Of a stretch of 64,000 nt of DNA, positions 48,401-57,499 are shown one piece after another (the stretch's first letter is position 1; every line of letters starts with the position of its first letter). The DNA is from Liolophura sinensis (taxonomy: Eukaryota; Mollusca; Polyplacophora; Chitonida; Chitonidae). The stretch spans positions 46,536,984-46,600,983 of the forward strand of contig NC_088300.1 of NCBI RefSeq assembly GCF_032854445.1, given 5' to 3'. Both the position numbers and the translations under genes were made by a program. The notes under the pieces are model-generated. The model saw only the letters and a program-made list of their open reading frames with translations, was not told the DNA's origin and searched no databases.

Positions 48401-51400
48401 CCTTCCAGACGTATGACCAAGCTTATCCATAGGCCATAGCAATATGTCTATACGCTCAGCTGATAAAGGCAAAATGAAGAGTAGTGGAAACATCTGATAT
48501 CTAATGTATTTGGGCATAAATTGTTCAGGTGAACAGTTTTTCTTGTCTTCCTTTCCGCAAGCTGATGCATACATCTTGGGTCATACGTCCCTCCCTAGGT
48601 TGGGTGATCTTACCGTCTTAGCCTGTTGCAACTCTGCAGGGTCACTGGCCTTCACTGCTGCCTCCAGCCTGTGTACAGCACCCTCTACCTTCTTGTAGAT
48701 CCTCTCATACATGGCTTTCTTGTCAGGGTCAGTCTCTGCCAATAGCTTCTCTCTAAATGGCTGTAACACAACCAGAAATATAAGAGTTCATACAAAATGG
48801 AAATCCACAATGTTTTCATTACAAGCATTGTAGAGCAGATCAGTCAAAACATGATACATCTAAAATTCCGTTAATTTTAGTGACCTGATTGAAAAATAAG
48901 GCTTTTGCCTTTTTTTACTGAATAAATGAATAATGTAGATTTAAACTGTAATTCCAGTATGAATTTGTTTATAGGATTTGTTTATGGGTACAGTGAATAT
49001 TTTCCAAACACTCTTTTACTGCAAATTCTCAACAGTGAATGCTGGATTACCCAAACACGCGCAACAGCAAACAGCTTACCTTAGCTGCCTCTTTGTATCC
49101 TCTAACACCTGTTTCAATGACAGTTCTTTCTCTTTGTATTTCTCCAGTAAATAATTTTGACGAGCTCGTCTTATAATCTAAAATTGGGAATAGACCAATG
49201 AGGAATGAATGTTATCTCACGTATGTGTATAAGACATATACTCATGAGAATTACAACGGCCACATAGTGGATAGGGTCCCCCACCCCATCACCCCTCATG
49301 CATGTTTCCTCCCACTGTAAAGCAGGCCACTGCCATATATGTGAAATGCATGTATTCTTGAGGATTAAAACAAAATCAAATAAATAAATATATAAATGGC
49401 CATACATTCTACACTCTTTATTTTATAATACCTCTATTATGTTTTTATACACAATGATATGCATGTTTCCAGGTACGTACATGTAGTTCAATCAAGTCAT
49501 AAAACAAAACAGATTTCAACCCTGAACATGCATGTATATCAATGAATATGCATGGATATCAATGAAAATGCATGGATATCAAGGAACATGCTCGAATATC
49601 AATAACAAATATCTTCTATGTGTAAATTTCTCTACTTACAGACAGTAATGCTCGGACCAGATCTGATACTATTCCATTTTATTGAATTCAGCACAACAAA
49701 ATGAATTATAGCTCTTGTCAGCTGTCCGAAGATTATATATAAACGCTTGTCCATTACGTTTTTTTGGATGATGGTTCCAGGTCGTCCCAGCCATAGAATT
49801 GACNNNNNNNNNNNNNNNNNNNNNNNNNNNNNNNNNNNNNNNNNNNNNNNNNNNNNNNNNNNNNNNNNNNNNNNNNNNNNNNNNNNNNNNNNNNNNNNNN
49901 NNNNNNNNNNNNNNNNNNNNNNNNNNNNNNNNNNNNNNNNNNNNNNNNNNNNNNNNNNNNNNNNNNNNNNNNNNNNNNNNNNNNNNNNNNNNNNNNNNNN
50001 NNNAAACAGTATGGTAGAAGACATTGAGAAAAAGAAAGCCAAAGATTCAAATTAAGAACCTACGTAGTCCTACTATTATTGGCTTAAAAACAGTGGACAT
50101 GTTCCTAGTGATCTATAAGAAAATTGCATGCTATTTTAAAGTCAGTAAGAACCAGAAAGTGTCTGTAGGTAATCCAGTGTGGTGCCACTAGCCTGCCAGT
50201 GTGACTATAGAGTGATTGTAGGTCATTGAAACCATGCTTCACTTAGCTGGCTACCTTATCCATAAGTCATAGCACCATTTCTACACCCTACATCAAGTGA
50301 TCAGTACGAATATTGCACATCAGTATGAAAACAGCACATTATTTTATAGCCATTATGAACCTAAGGCAATTGGTACAGTAACAGGTAGGATAGAAGTTCC
50401 TCTCTACACAAACCAGTGATGTATATGTGGCATGATTGTAAGAGCCCAGGGGAAACCCCACGACCATCTGGCAGACCATCTTATCCATAGGCCATAGCAA
50501 TATGTCTATACGCTCAGCTGATAAAGGCAAAATGAAGAGTAGTGGAAACATCTGATATCTAATGTATTTGGGCACAAATTGTTCAGGTGAACAGTTTTTC
50601 TTGTCTTCCTTTCCGCAAGCTGATGCATAAATCTTGGGTCATACGTCCCTCCCTAGGTTGGGTGATCTTACCGTCTTAGCCTGTTGCAACTCTGCAGGGT
50701 CACTGGCCTTCACTGCTGCCTCCAGCCTGTGTACAGCACCCTCTACCTTCTTGTAGATCCTCTCATACATGGCTTTCTTGTCAGGGTCAGTCTCTGCCAA
50801 TAGCTTCTCTCTAAATGGCTGTAACACAACCAGAAATATAAGAGTTTCATACAAAATGGAAATCTACAATGTTTTCATTACAAGCATTGTAGAGCAGATC
50901 AGTCAAAACATGATACATCTAAAATTCCGTTAATTTTAGTGACCTGATTGAAAAATAAGGCTTTTGCCTTTTTTTACTGAATAAATGAATAATGTAGATT
51001 TAAACTGTAATTCAAGTATGAATTTGTTTATAGGATTTGTTTATGGGTACAGTGAATATTTTCCAAACACTCTTTTACTGCAAATTCTCAACAGTGAATG
51101 CTGGATTACCCAAACACGCGCAACAGCAAACAGCTTACCTTAGCTGCCTCTTTTGTATCCTCTAACACCTGTTTCAATGACAGTTCTTTCTCTTTGTATT
51201 TCTCCAGTAAATAATTTTGACGAGCTCGTCTTATAATCTAAAATTGGGAATAGACCAATGAGGAATGAATGTTATCTCACGTATGTGTATAAGACATATA
51301 CTTATGAGAATTACAACGGCCACATAGTGCATAGGGTCCCCCACCCCATCACCCCACATGCATGTTTCCTCCCACTGTAAAGCAGGCCACTGCCATATAT

Positions 51401-53193
51401 GTGAAATGCATGTATTCTTGAGGATTAAAACAAAATCAAATAAATAAATATATAAATGGCCATACATTCTACACTCTTTACTATCTGTAACATTTATTTT
51501 ATAATACCTGTATTATGTTTTTATACACAATGATATGCATGTTTCCAGGTACGTACATGTAGTTCAATCAAGTCATAAAACAAAACAGATTTCAACCCTG
51601 AACATGCATGTATATCAATGAATATGCATGGATATCAATGAATATGCATGGATATCAATGAAAATGCATGGATATCAGGAACATGCTCAAATATCAATAA
51701 CAAATATCTTCTATGTGTAAATTTCTCTACTTACAGACAGTAATGCTCGGACCAGATCTGATACTATTCCATTTTATTGAATTCAGCACAACAAAATGAA
51801 TTATAGCTCTTGTCAGCTGTCCGAAGATTATGTATAAACGCTTGTCCATTACGGTTTTTTGGATGATGGTTCCAGGTCGTCCCAGCCATAGAATTGACCA
51901 GCACCATCCATATATGAAGTGAAAACTTCTTGAGTACGGTATGCATGATGTTAAACACCAGTCAAATATACCAATAAACAATGAAGTATTGAAGCAAAAA
52001 AACTGCCAGTCATATAATATTCCATGACAATGTGATGTGGTATTAAACCATGATCACTGATGACACCTCATACTGGCCTGGGATAGCTGCGGGTTTTCCT
52101 ACCATAATGGTGGCTGTTGCTGTATAAATGAAAATGGCGTAAAACACCAATCAAATAAATAAATAAATCACAATCATTCATTCCATGGCAATGTACTGTT
52201 CTTTTCATACAAAAAAACCCCCAGATCTTCATGTCTGCAGATTGTTGCACTGAAGCACAGTAGTCTGAGTCAACATAAAGTCCTTTGATATATATTTATT
52301 TATTAATTTGATTGGTGTTTTTACGAAGTACTCAAGAATATTCACTTATACTACAGAGGCCAGCATGATGGTGGAAGAAAACTGGCAGTACCCAGGGGAA
52401 ACTGACAACCATCCACAGGTTGGTGGCAGACCTTCTCACATGTGGCCAGAGAGTGGAGTTCTTTGATCATGCGTATAGATGCACCTTGAGACAAACACAC
52501 AGCCTGGTACCTGACATTTGACATTCAAAATACCAGTACACGTACAACATTCAAATGATGATATTTAGTTGAAGTCTAATGGCTTTATGGTTTGCATCGT
52601 ATTAGAACTCGCTTACTGTGTATACTAGGAAGGCATCTTACTGAGGTGGATGTACCAAATCAAGACAGATGTTTTTCACACTTTAAACTTTATTGTGACC
52701 ACATGCACTGTCCAATGCCCAGAAAAAACCCTGACCTTGTCATCAATATCTGTAATGTTCATGCAGTAGAACACCTCGTAGTTAAAGTAGTCTCTCATCA
52801 CCCGCCGCAAAATATCAAAGGAAATGTATGACCTGAAAGAATACACATCAGGGTCTTTCATTATATATGCAGGGGTGGGGAAAAAATTTTAAAGAAAATA
52901 TGAAATGTACTTGCACTTTACAGAATACAAAATACAATATAGCCAACTAAAATATTTAATAACTGGTAACCACAAACTTGCATGAAGAATAAGAACTGTA
53001 ATATGGACATTTAAAGATGTAAATATATTTCGTTATCTATAACTACAAAAGTGTAAAAAAAAACTTATGAATATTGTCAAAGTGTAACTTGGAGCTATGC
53101 TTACCTGGCATGCCCCATGTGGGACTGGTCATACACAGTTGGCCCACAGCCATACCAGGTGACAACACGCCCAGTCTGGGGTACAAACACCTC
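36472..53193 (-). CDS. CARS1: Cysteinyl-tRNA synthetase, cytosolic (19 exons seen; 5' exon(s) not found)
   Basis: Charges tRNA-Cys with cysteine in the cytosol. Exons in transcript order: 53105-53193, 52736-52832, 51139-51237, 50672-50818, 47785-47913, 47422-47510, 46323-46444, 45501-45613, 44280-44408, 43027-43260, 42424-42524, 41626-41666, 40971-41119, 40410-40475, 39880-39961, 39094-39242, 38133-38192, 37654-37737, 36472-36630. Together they give 712 codons and TGA, with every junction in phase. The HIGH motif is HMGHA in the first exon and KMSKS is in the exon at 43027-43260. The zinc ligands of the family (Cys in GCGPTVYD, Cys in WHIECS, His and Glu in HHDNE) are all present. The C-terminus has the eukaryote-specific Lys/Glu-rich extension ending GAKGGQ. 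The first exon seen starts EVFVPQTG, so roughly the first few tens of residues are missing. The gene also carries an assembly duplication at 47930-51898. Confidence 0.95.
38515..38684 (+). mobile_element. SINE, body and tail, in CARS1 intron
   Basis: AGCAACCTGTAGATGGTCGT, ACACTGGCTGCCATTGTG and AAATATTCTTGAATACAG, then a long ATAAATAAATAAATAAATA tail. Antisense to CARS1. Confidence 0.8.
39655..39745. repeat. CAGA microsatellite with flanking dispersed repeat
   Basis: CATACAGACAGACAGACAGA, then AATATTCCTTGCTTTAGC and GTGGGATAAAAA. A related block occurs near 61078-61160 (ACATACAGACAGACAG, AAATTAAATACCC, ATGGGATAAAAAG), so this is a dispersed family with a microsatellite core. Confidence 0.6.
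40106..40342 (+). mobile_element. tRNA-headed SINE, near full length, in CARS1 intron
   Basis: The head has GCCTTCATGGCTGATGGG and TATCAGTCCAAGTCTAGC (B-box-like). The body has GGTCTGCAGCAACCTGCGGA and TACTGGCCACAGTTGTAC, and the tail has ATAAAACATCAATCAAATC plus AATAAATAAAT. It is antisense to CARS1 and lies between the exons at 39961 and 40410. Confidence 0.8.
42740..42830 (+). mobile_element. SINE tail fragment in CARS1 intron
   Basis: TAAGTGAAATATTCATGAGT, ACTGCGAAAAACATCAATG and AAATAAATAAATC match the 3' end of the family; the 5' part is lost. Confidence 0.7.
43027..43260 (-). CDS. CARS1: CARS1 exon with the KMSKS signature
   Basis: 78 codons in phase 0 at both ends. It contains [19 protein letters not shown], the ATP-binding KMSKS loop, and [19 protein letters not shown], which follows the catalytic domain. 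The acceptor is TTCTTCAG and the donor AAT|GTGAGT. Confidence 0.95.
44074..44200 (+). repeat. Second dispersed repeat family (TCATATGACGACGA)
   Basis: TCATATGACGACGACGAGTG, CACTGTGTATTCTTGTGGCA and GGACGAGTTCATGCTGCTGA. A related copy is at 46748-46850 (TCATATGATGACGAGGAGTC, TTTTCTTGTGGCAGG, CATGCCGCCAAACTGCTGC). Both are in CARS1 introns and are antisense to it. Probably a SINE-like family. Confidence 0.6.
44280..44408 (-). CDS. CARS1: CARS1 exon with zinc-binding WHIECS and HHDNE motifs
   Basis: 43 codons, phase 0. It begins [10 protein letters not shown] and ends [12 protein letters not shown]. The Cys, His and Glu are family zinc ligands that select cysteine. The donor GAG|GTAATA and acceptor CTTCTCAG|GG are clear. 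A minisatellite starts about 30 bp upstream of the acceptor on the coding strand. Confidence 0.95.
44441..45068. repeat. 41/58-bp minisatellite with a hairpin in every unit
   Basis: About a dozen units of CTTCATCAACCGTGATGAAA then TGGCAAGAGTAAACCACTAG and CACAGGTATACAAACATA. Some units are a shorter 41-bp form lacking the CACTAGCACAGG part. Each contains TTCATCA-ACCG-TGATGAA, a 7-bp stem with a 4-nt loop. It fills the CARS1 intron upstream of the 44280-44408 exon. Open frames across it are artefacts. Confidence 0.9.
46748..46850 (+). repeat. TCATATGA dispersed repeat, copy 2
   Basis: Partner of 44074-44200. Shares TCATATGA(T/C)GACGA, TTCTTGTGGCAGG and the GCCGCCAAACTGCTGCC end. Confidence 0.6.
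47785..47926 (-). CDS. CARS1: CARS1 exon with two tandem acceptors
   Basis: Encodes [19 protein letters not shown] and a following [14 protein letters not shown], conserved in eukaryotic CysRS. Two AG sites lie 13 nt apart: TTTCAG before 47926 and TTGAAG before 47913. Only the inner one (exon end 47913, 129 nt) keeps phase with the upstream exon ending QQAKT; the outer would break the frame unless a small exon is missed between 47927 and 48613. Confidence 0.85.
47930..49803 (-). other. First copy of duplicated CARS1 segment (probable allelic contig overlap)
   Basis: Near-identical to 50004-51898. It contains the exon at 48614-48760 ([15 protein letters not shown] to QQAKT) and the exon at 49080-49177. 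The latter has 98 nt where the other copy has 99: CTCTTTGTATCC against CTCTTTTGTATCC, a missing T that shifts the frame at DTKEAAK. The copy ends exactly at the N run. Confidence 0.9.
49804..50003. other. Assembly gap, 200 N
   Basis: Exactly 200 undetermined bases, a typical placeholder size. The flanks are the two ends of an overlapping repeat, so the true gap is probably negative. Confidence 0.97.
50004..51898 (-). other. Second copy of duplicated CARS1 segment
   Basis: Contains the intact versions of the exons at 50672-50818 and 51139-51237 ([18 protein letters not shown] to DTKEAAK, 99 nt). It differs from the first copy by scattered substitutions and small indels: about 20 bp present only in copy 1 near 48402, and TATCTGTAACATT only in copy 2 near 51483. 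That level fits two haplotypes. Confidence 0.9.
52292..52455 (-). mobile_element. SINE, reverse orientation, in CARS1 intron
   Basis: TTTGATTGGTGTTTTTACGA, ACTCAAGAATATTCACTTAT, GAGGCCAGCATGATGG and CCATCCACAGGTTGGTGGCA are the reverse of the SINE. A forward tail fragment at 51900-51975 and a forward partial copy at 52070-52170 lie just before it. Confidence 0.8.
52736..52832 (-). CDS. CARS1: CARS1 exon with the NITDIDDK block
   Basis: Encodes [15 protein letters not shown] and [13 protein letters not shown], a hallmark of CysRS catalytic domains. The single leading G completes the Arg codon after the HIGH exon. The donor is AAG|GTCAGG. Confidence 0.95.
53105..53193 (-). CDS. CARS1: CARS1 exon with the HIGH signature
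   Basis: Encodes [33 protein letters not shown] is the class I HIGH motif and the Cys of YGCGP is the first zinc ligand. It begins after TTATTTTCAG in phase 0, so at least one 5' exon with the start codon lies upstream, beyond the minisatellites or outside the window. Confidence 0.95.
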
Positions 53194-53259
53194 CTGAAAA
53201 TAACAATTGCCATATGTCAGATGGGTACAGAAAAGATATGTGACATAATAACAGGAATG

Positions 53260-54085
53260 GTGGAATTACAAGTAGATGTAGGTATCCTACGCCCCACAGC
53301 CTCAATGAGGTGGAATTATGTGTAGATGTAGGTATCCTACACCTCACAGCCTCGATGAGGTGGAATTATGTCTAGATACAGGTATCCCATACCTCACAGC
53401 CTCAATGAGGTGGAATTACATGTAGATGTAGGTATCCTACACCTCACAGCCTCAATGAGGTGGAATTATGTGTAGATATAGGTACGCTACACCTCACAAC
53501 CTCAATGAAGTGGAATTACAAGTAGATATAGGTATCCTACACCTGACAGCCTCAACAAGGTGGAATTATGTCTAGATACAGGTATCCCATACCTCACAGC
53601 CTCAATGAGGTGGAATTACATGTAGATGTAGGTATCCTACACCTCACAGCCTCAATGAGGTGGAATTATGTGTAGATATAGGTACGCTACACCTCACAAC
53701 CTCAATGAAGTGGAATTACAAGTAGATATAGGTATCCTACACCCCACAGCCTCAATGAGGTGGAATTACTTGTAGATATAGGTATCCTACACCCCACAGC
53801 CTCAATGAGGTGGAATTACATGTAGATGTAGGTATCCTACACCTCACAGCCTCAATGAGGTGGAATTATGTGTAGATATAGGTATCCTACACCTCACAGC
53901 CTCAATGAGGTGGAATTATGTGTAGATATAGGTACGCTACACCTCACAACCTCAATGAAGTGGAATTACAAGTAGATATAGGTATCCTACACCCCACAGC
54001 CTCAATGAGGTGGAATTACTTGTAGATATAGGTATCCTACACCTCACAGCCTCAGTGAGGTGGAATTACATGTAGATGTATAGGG
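53260..54085. repeat. 50-bp minisatellite with 200-bp higher-order units
   Basis: About 16 units of GGTATCCTACACCTCACAGC, CTCAATGAGGTGGAATTATG and TGTAGATATA. Four-unit blocks recur: the stretch from 53371 repeats at 53571 with the same variants (TCTAGATACAGGTATCCCAT, GGTACGCTAC). It starts about 70 bp beyond the CARS1 HIGH exon. Confidence 0.92.
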
Positions 54086-54289
54086 ATTATGCATCTCACA
54101 ACCTCAACGAGGTTGGATTACCCACATGGCTCCTAACACCTCATCACATCAAAACATATAGCTATCTTGCGCCTCAACAAGATGAGCTTACAGATATCTT
54201 GTACCCAATTCAAAGCCTCACAAACTCTCACTCTCTGGAGGGTTGTGTTACTCTACATCAGTACACTTCACAGTCATAGGGGGTACAAA

Positions 54290-57200
54290 ATGTAGTGTTA
54301 CAGATACTGGTATCTGGTAGTCTTATAGACATCAGTACCCTACACTTCACAGTCTCAGGGAAGTACAAACTGTAGTGTTACAGATACTGGTATCTGGTAG
54401 TCTTATAGACATCAGTACCCTACACTCCACAGTCTCAGCAAGGTACAAAATGTAGTGTAACAGATGCTGGTATCTGGTAGTGTTATAGACATCAGTACCC
54501 TACACTCCACAGTCTCAGCAAGGTACAAACTGTAGTGTTACAGATACTGGTATCTGGTAGTCTTACAGACATCAGTACCCTACACTCCACAGTCTCAGGG
54601 CTGTACAAAATGTAGTGTTACAGATGCTGGTATCTGGTAGTGTTATAGACATCAGTACCCTACACTCCACAGTCTCAGGGAGGTACAAACTGTAGTGTTA
54701 CGGATACTGGTATCTGGTAGTCTTATAGACATCAGTACCCTACACTCCACAGTCTCAGCAAGGTACAAAATGTAGTGTAACAGATGCTGGTATCTGGTAG
54801 TCTTATAGACATCAGTACCCTACACTTCAGTCTCAGGGAGGTACAAAATGTAGTGTAACAGATGCTGGTATCTGGTAGTGTTATAGACATCAGTACCCTA
54901 CACTCCACAGTCTCAGGGAGGTACAAAATGTAGTGTTACAGATACTGGTATCTGATAGTGTTATAGACATCAGTACCCTACACTCCACAGTCTCAGGGAG
55001 GTACAAACTGTAGTGTTACAGATGCTGGTATCTGGTAGTCTTATAGACATCAGTACCCTACACTTCACAGTCTCAGGGAGGTACAAAATGTAGTGTAACA
55101 GATGCTGGTGTCTGGTAGTCTTATAGACATCAGTACCCTACACTCCACAGTCTCAGCAAGGTACAAAATGTAGTGTAACAGATGCTGGTATCTGGTAGTC
55201 TTATAGACATCAGTACCCTACACTTCAGTCTCAGGGAGGTACAAAATGTAGTGTTACAGATACTGGTATCTGATAGTGTTATAGACATCAGTACCCTACA
55301 CTTCACAGTCTCAGGGAGGTACAAAATGTAATGTAACAGATACTGGTATCTGGTAGTCTTATAGACATCAGTACCCTACACTCCACAGTCTCAGCAAGGT
55401 ACAAAATGTAGTGTAACAGATGCTGGTATCTGGTAGTCTTATAGACATCAGTACCCTACATTTCACAGTCTCAGGGAAATACAAAATGTAGTGTTATAGA
55501 TACTGGTATCTGGTAGTGTTATAGACATCAGTACTCTACACTCCACAGTCTCAGCAAGGTACAAAATGCAGTGTAACAGATGCTGGTGTCTGGTAGTGTT
55601 ACAGACATCAGTACCCTACACTCCACAGTCTCAGCAAGGTACAAAATGTAGTGTAACAGATGCTGGTATCTGATAGTGTTATAGACATCAGAACCCTACA
55701 TTTCACAGTCTCAGCAAGGTACAAAATGTAGTGTTACAGACGCTGGTATCTGGTAGTGTTATAGACATCAGTACCCTACACTCCACAGTCTCAGGGAGGT
55801 ACAAATTGTAGTGTAACAGATGCTGGTGTCTGGTAGTGTTACAGACATCAGTACCCTACACTCCACAGTCTCAGGGAGGTACAAACTGTAGTGTAACAGA
55901 TGCTGGTATCTGATAGTGTTATAGACATCAGAACCCTACATTTCACAGTCTCAGCAAGGTACAAAATGTAGTGTTACAGACGCTGGTATCTGGTAGTGTT
56001 ATAGACATCAGTACCCTACACTCCACAGTCTCAGGGAGGTACAAATTGTAGTGTAACAGATGCTGGTGTCTGGTAGTGTTACAGACATCAGTACCCTACA
56101 CTCCACAGTCTCAGGGAGGTACAAACTGTAGTGTTACAGATACTGGTATCTGGTAGTCTTATAGACATCAGTACCCTACACTCCACAGTCTCAGCAAGGT
56201 ACAAAATGTAGTGTTACAGATGCTGGTATCTGGTAGTGTTATAGACATCAGTACCCTACACTTCACAGTCTCAGAGAGGTACAAACTGTAGTGTTACAGA
56301 TACTGGTATCTGGTAGTCTTATAGACATCAGTACCCTACACTCCACAGTCTCAGGGAGGTACAAAATGTAGTGTTACAGATGCTGGTATCTGGTAGTGTT
56401 ATAGACATCAGTACTCTACACTCCACAGTCTCAGGGAGGTACAAAATGTAGTGTAACAGATGCTGGTATCTGGTAGTGTTATAGACATCAGTACCCTACA
56501 CTTCACATTCTCAGGGAGGTACAAAATGTAGTGTTACATATACTGGTATCTGGTAGTCTTATAGACATCAGTACCCTACACTCCACAGTCTCAGGGAGGT
56601 ACAAAATGTAGTGTTACAGATGCTGGTATCTGGTAGTGTTATAGACATCAGTACCCTACACTTCACAGTCTCAGGGAGGTACAAAATGTAGTGTAACAGA
56701 TGCTGGTGTCTGGTAGTGTTATAGACATCAGTACCCTACACTCCACAGTCTCAGCAAGGTACAAAATGTAGTGTAACAGATGCTGGTATCTGGTAGTTTT
56801 ATAGACATCAGTACCCTACGCTCCACAGTCTCAGGGAGGTACAAAATGTAGTGTTACAGATACTGGTATCTGGTAGTGTTATAGACATCAGTACCCTACA
56901 CTCCACAGTCTCAGCAAGGTACAAAATGTAGTGTAACAGATGCTGTTATCTGGTAGTCTTATAGACATCAGTACCCTACATTCAACAGTCTCAGGGAAAT
57001 ACAAAATGTAGTGTAACAGATACTGGTATCTGGTAGTGTTATAGACATCAGTACCCTACACTCCACAGTCTCAGGGAGGTACAAAATGTAGTGTAACAGA
57101 TGCTGGTGTCTGGTAGTGTTATAGACATCAGTACCCTACACCTCACAGTCTCAGCAAGGTACAAAATGTAGTGTAACAGATGCTGGTATCTGGTAGTGTT

Positions 57201-57490
57201 ATAGACATCAGAACCCTACATTTCACAGTCTCAGGGAGGTACAAAATGTAGTGTTACAGATACTGGTATCTGGTAGTGTTACAGACATCAGTACCCTACA
57301 CTTCACAGTCTCAGGGAGGTACAAAATGTAGTGTAACAAACACTGGCATCCGGTAGTGTTACAGACATCAGTACCCTACATTCCACAGTCTCAGGGAGGT
57401 ACAAAATGTAGTGTAACAGGCACTGGCATCTGCTAGTGTTACAGACATCAGTACCCAACATTCCACAGTCTCAGGGAGGTAAAAATGTTG
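54290..57490. repeat. 80-bp minisatellite, about 40 units
   Basis: The unit is ACAAAATGTAGTGTTACAGA, TGCTGGTATCTGGTAGTGTT, ATAGACATCAGTACCCTACA, CTCCACAGTCTCAGGGAGGT. The period is exactly 80 over most of the array, with CAAG/GGAG and TACT/TGCT variants spread through it. It decays after 57480. Together with the 50-bp array it makes a 4.2 kb block in the CARS1 5' intron. Confidence 0.95.
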
Positions 57491-57499
57491 TGTAACAGA

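Noticed and set aside
48614-51237. Genuine internal exon duplication in CARS1
   Set aside because: The duplicated block ends exactly at the 200-N gap, one copy is frameshifted, and CysRS proteins do not carry this segment twice.
54290-57490. Possible satellite or centromeric DNA
   Set aside because: The array is only 3.2 kb and lies inside a gene's intron, so a local minisatellite is the simpler call.
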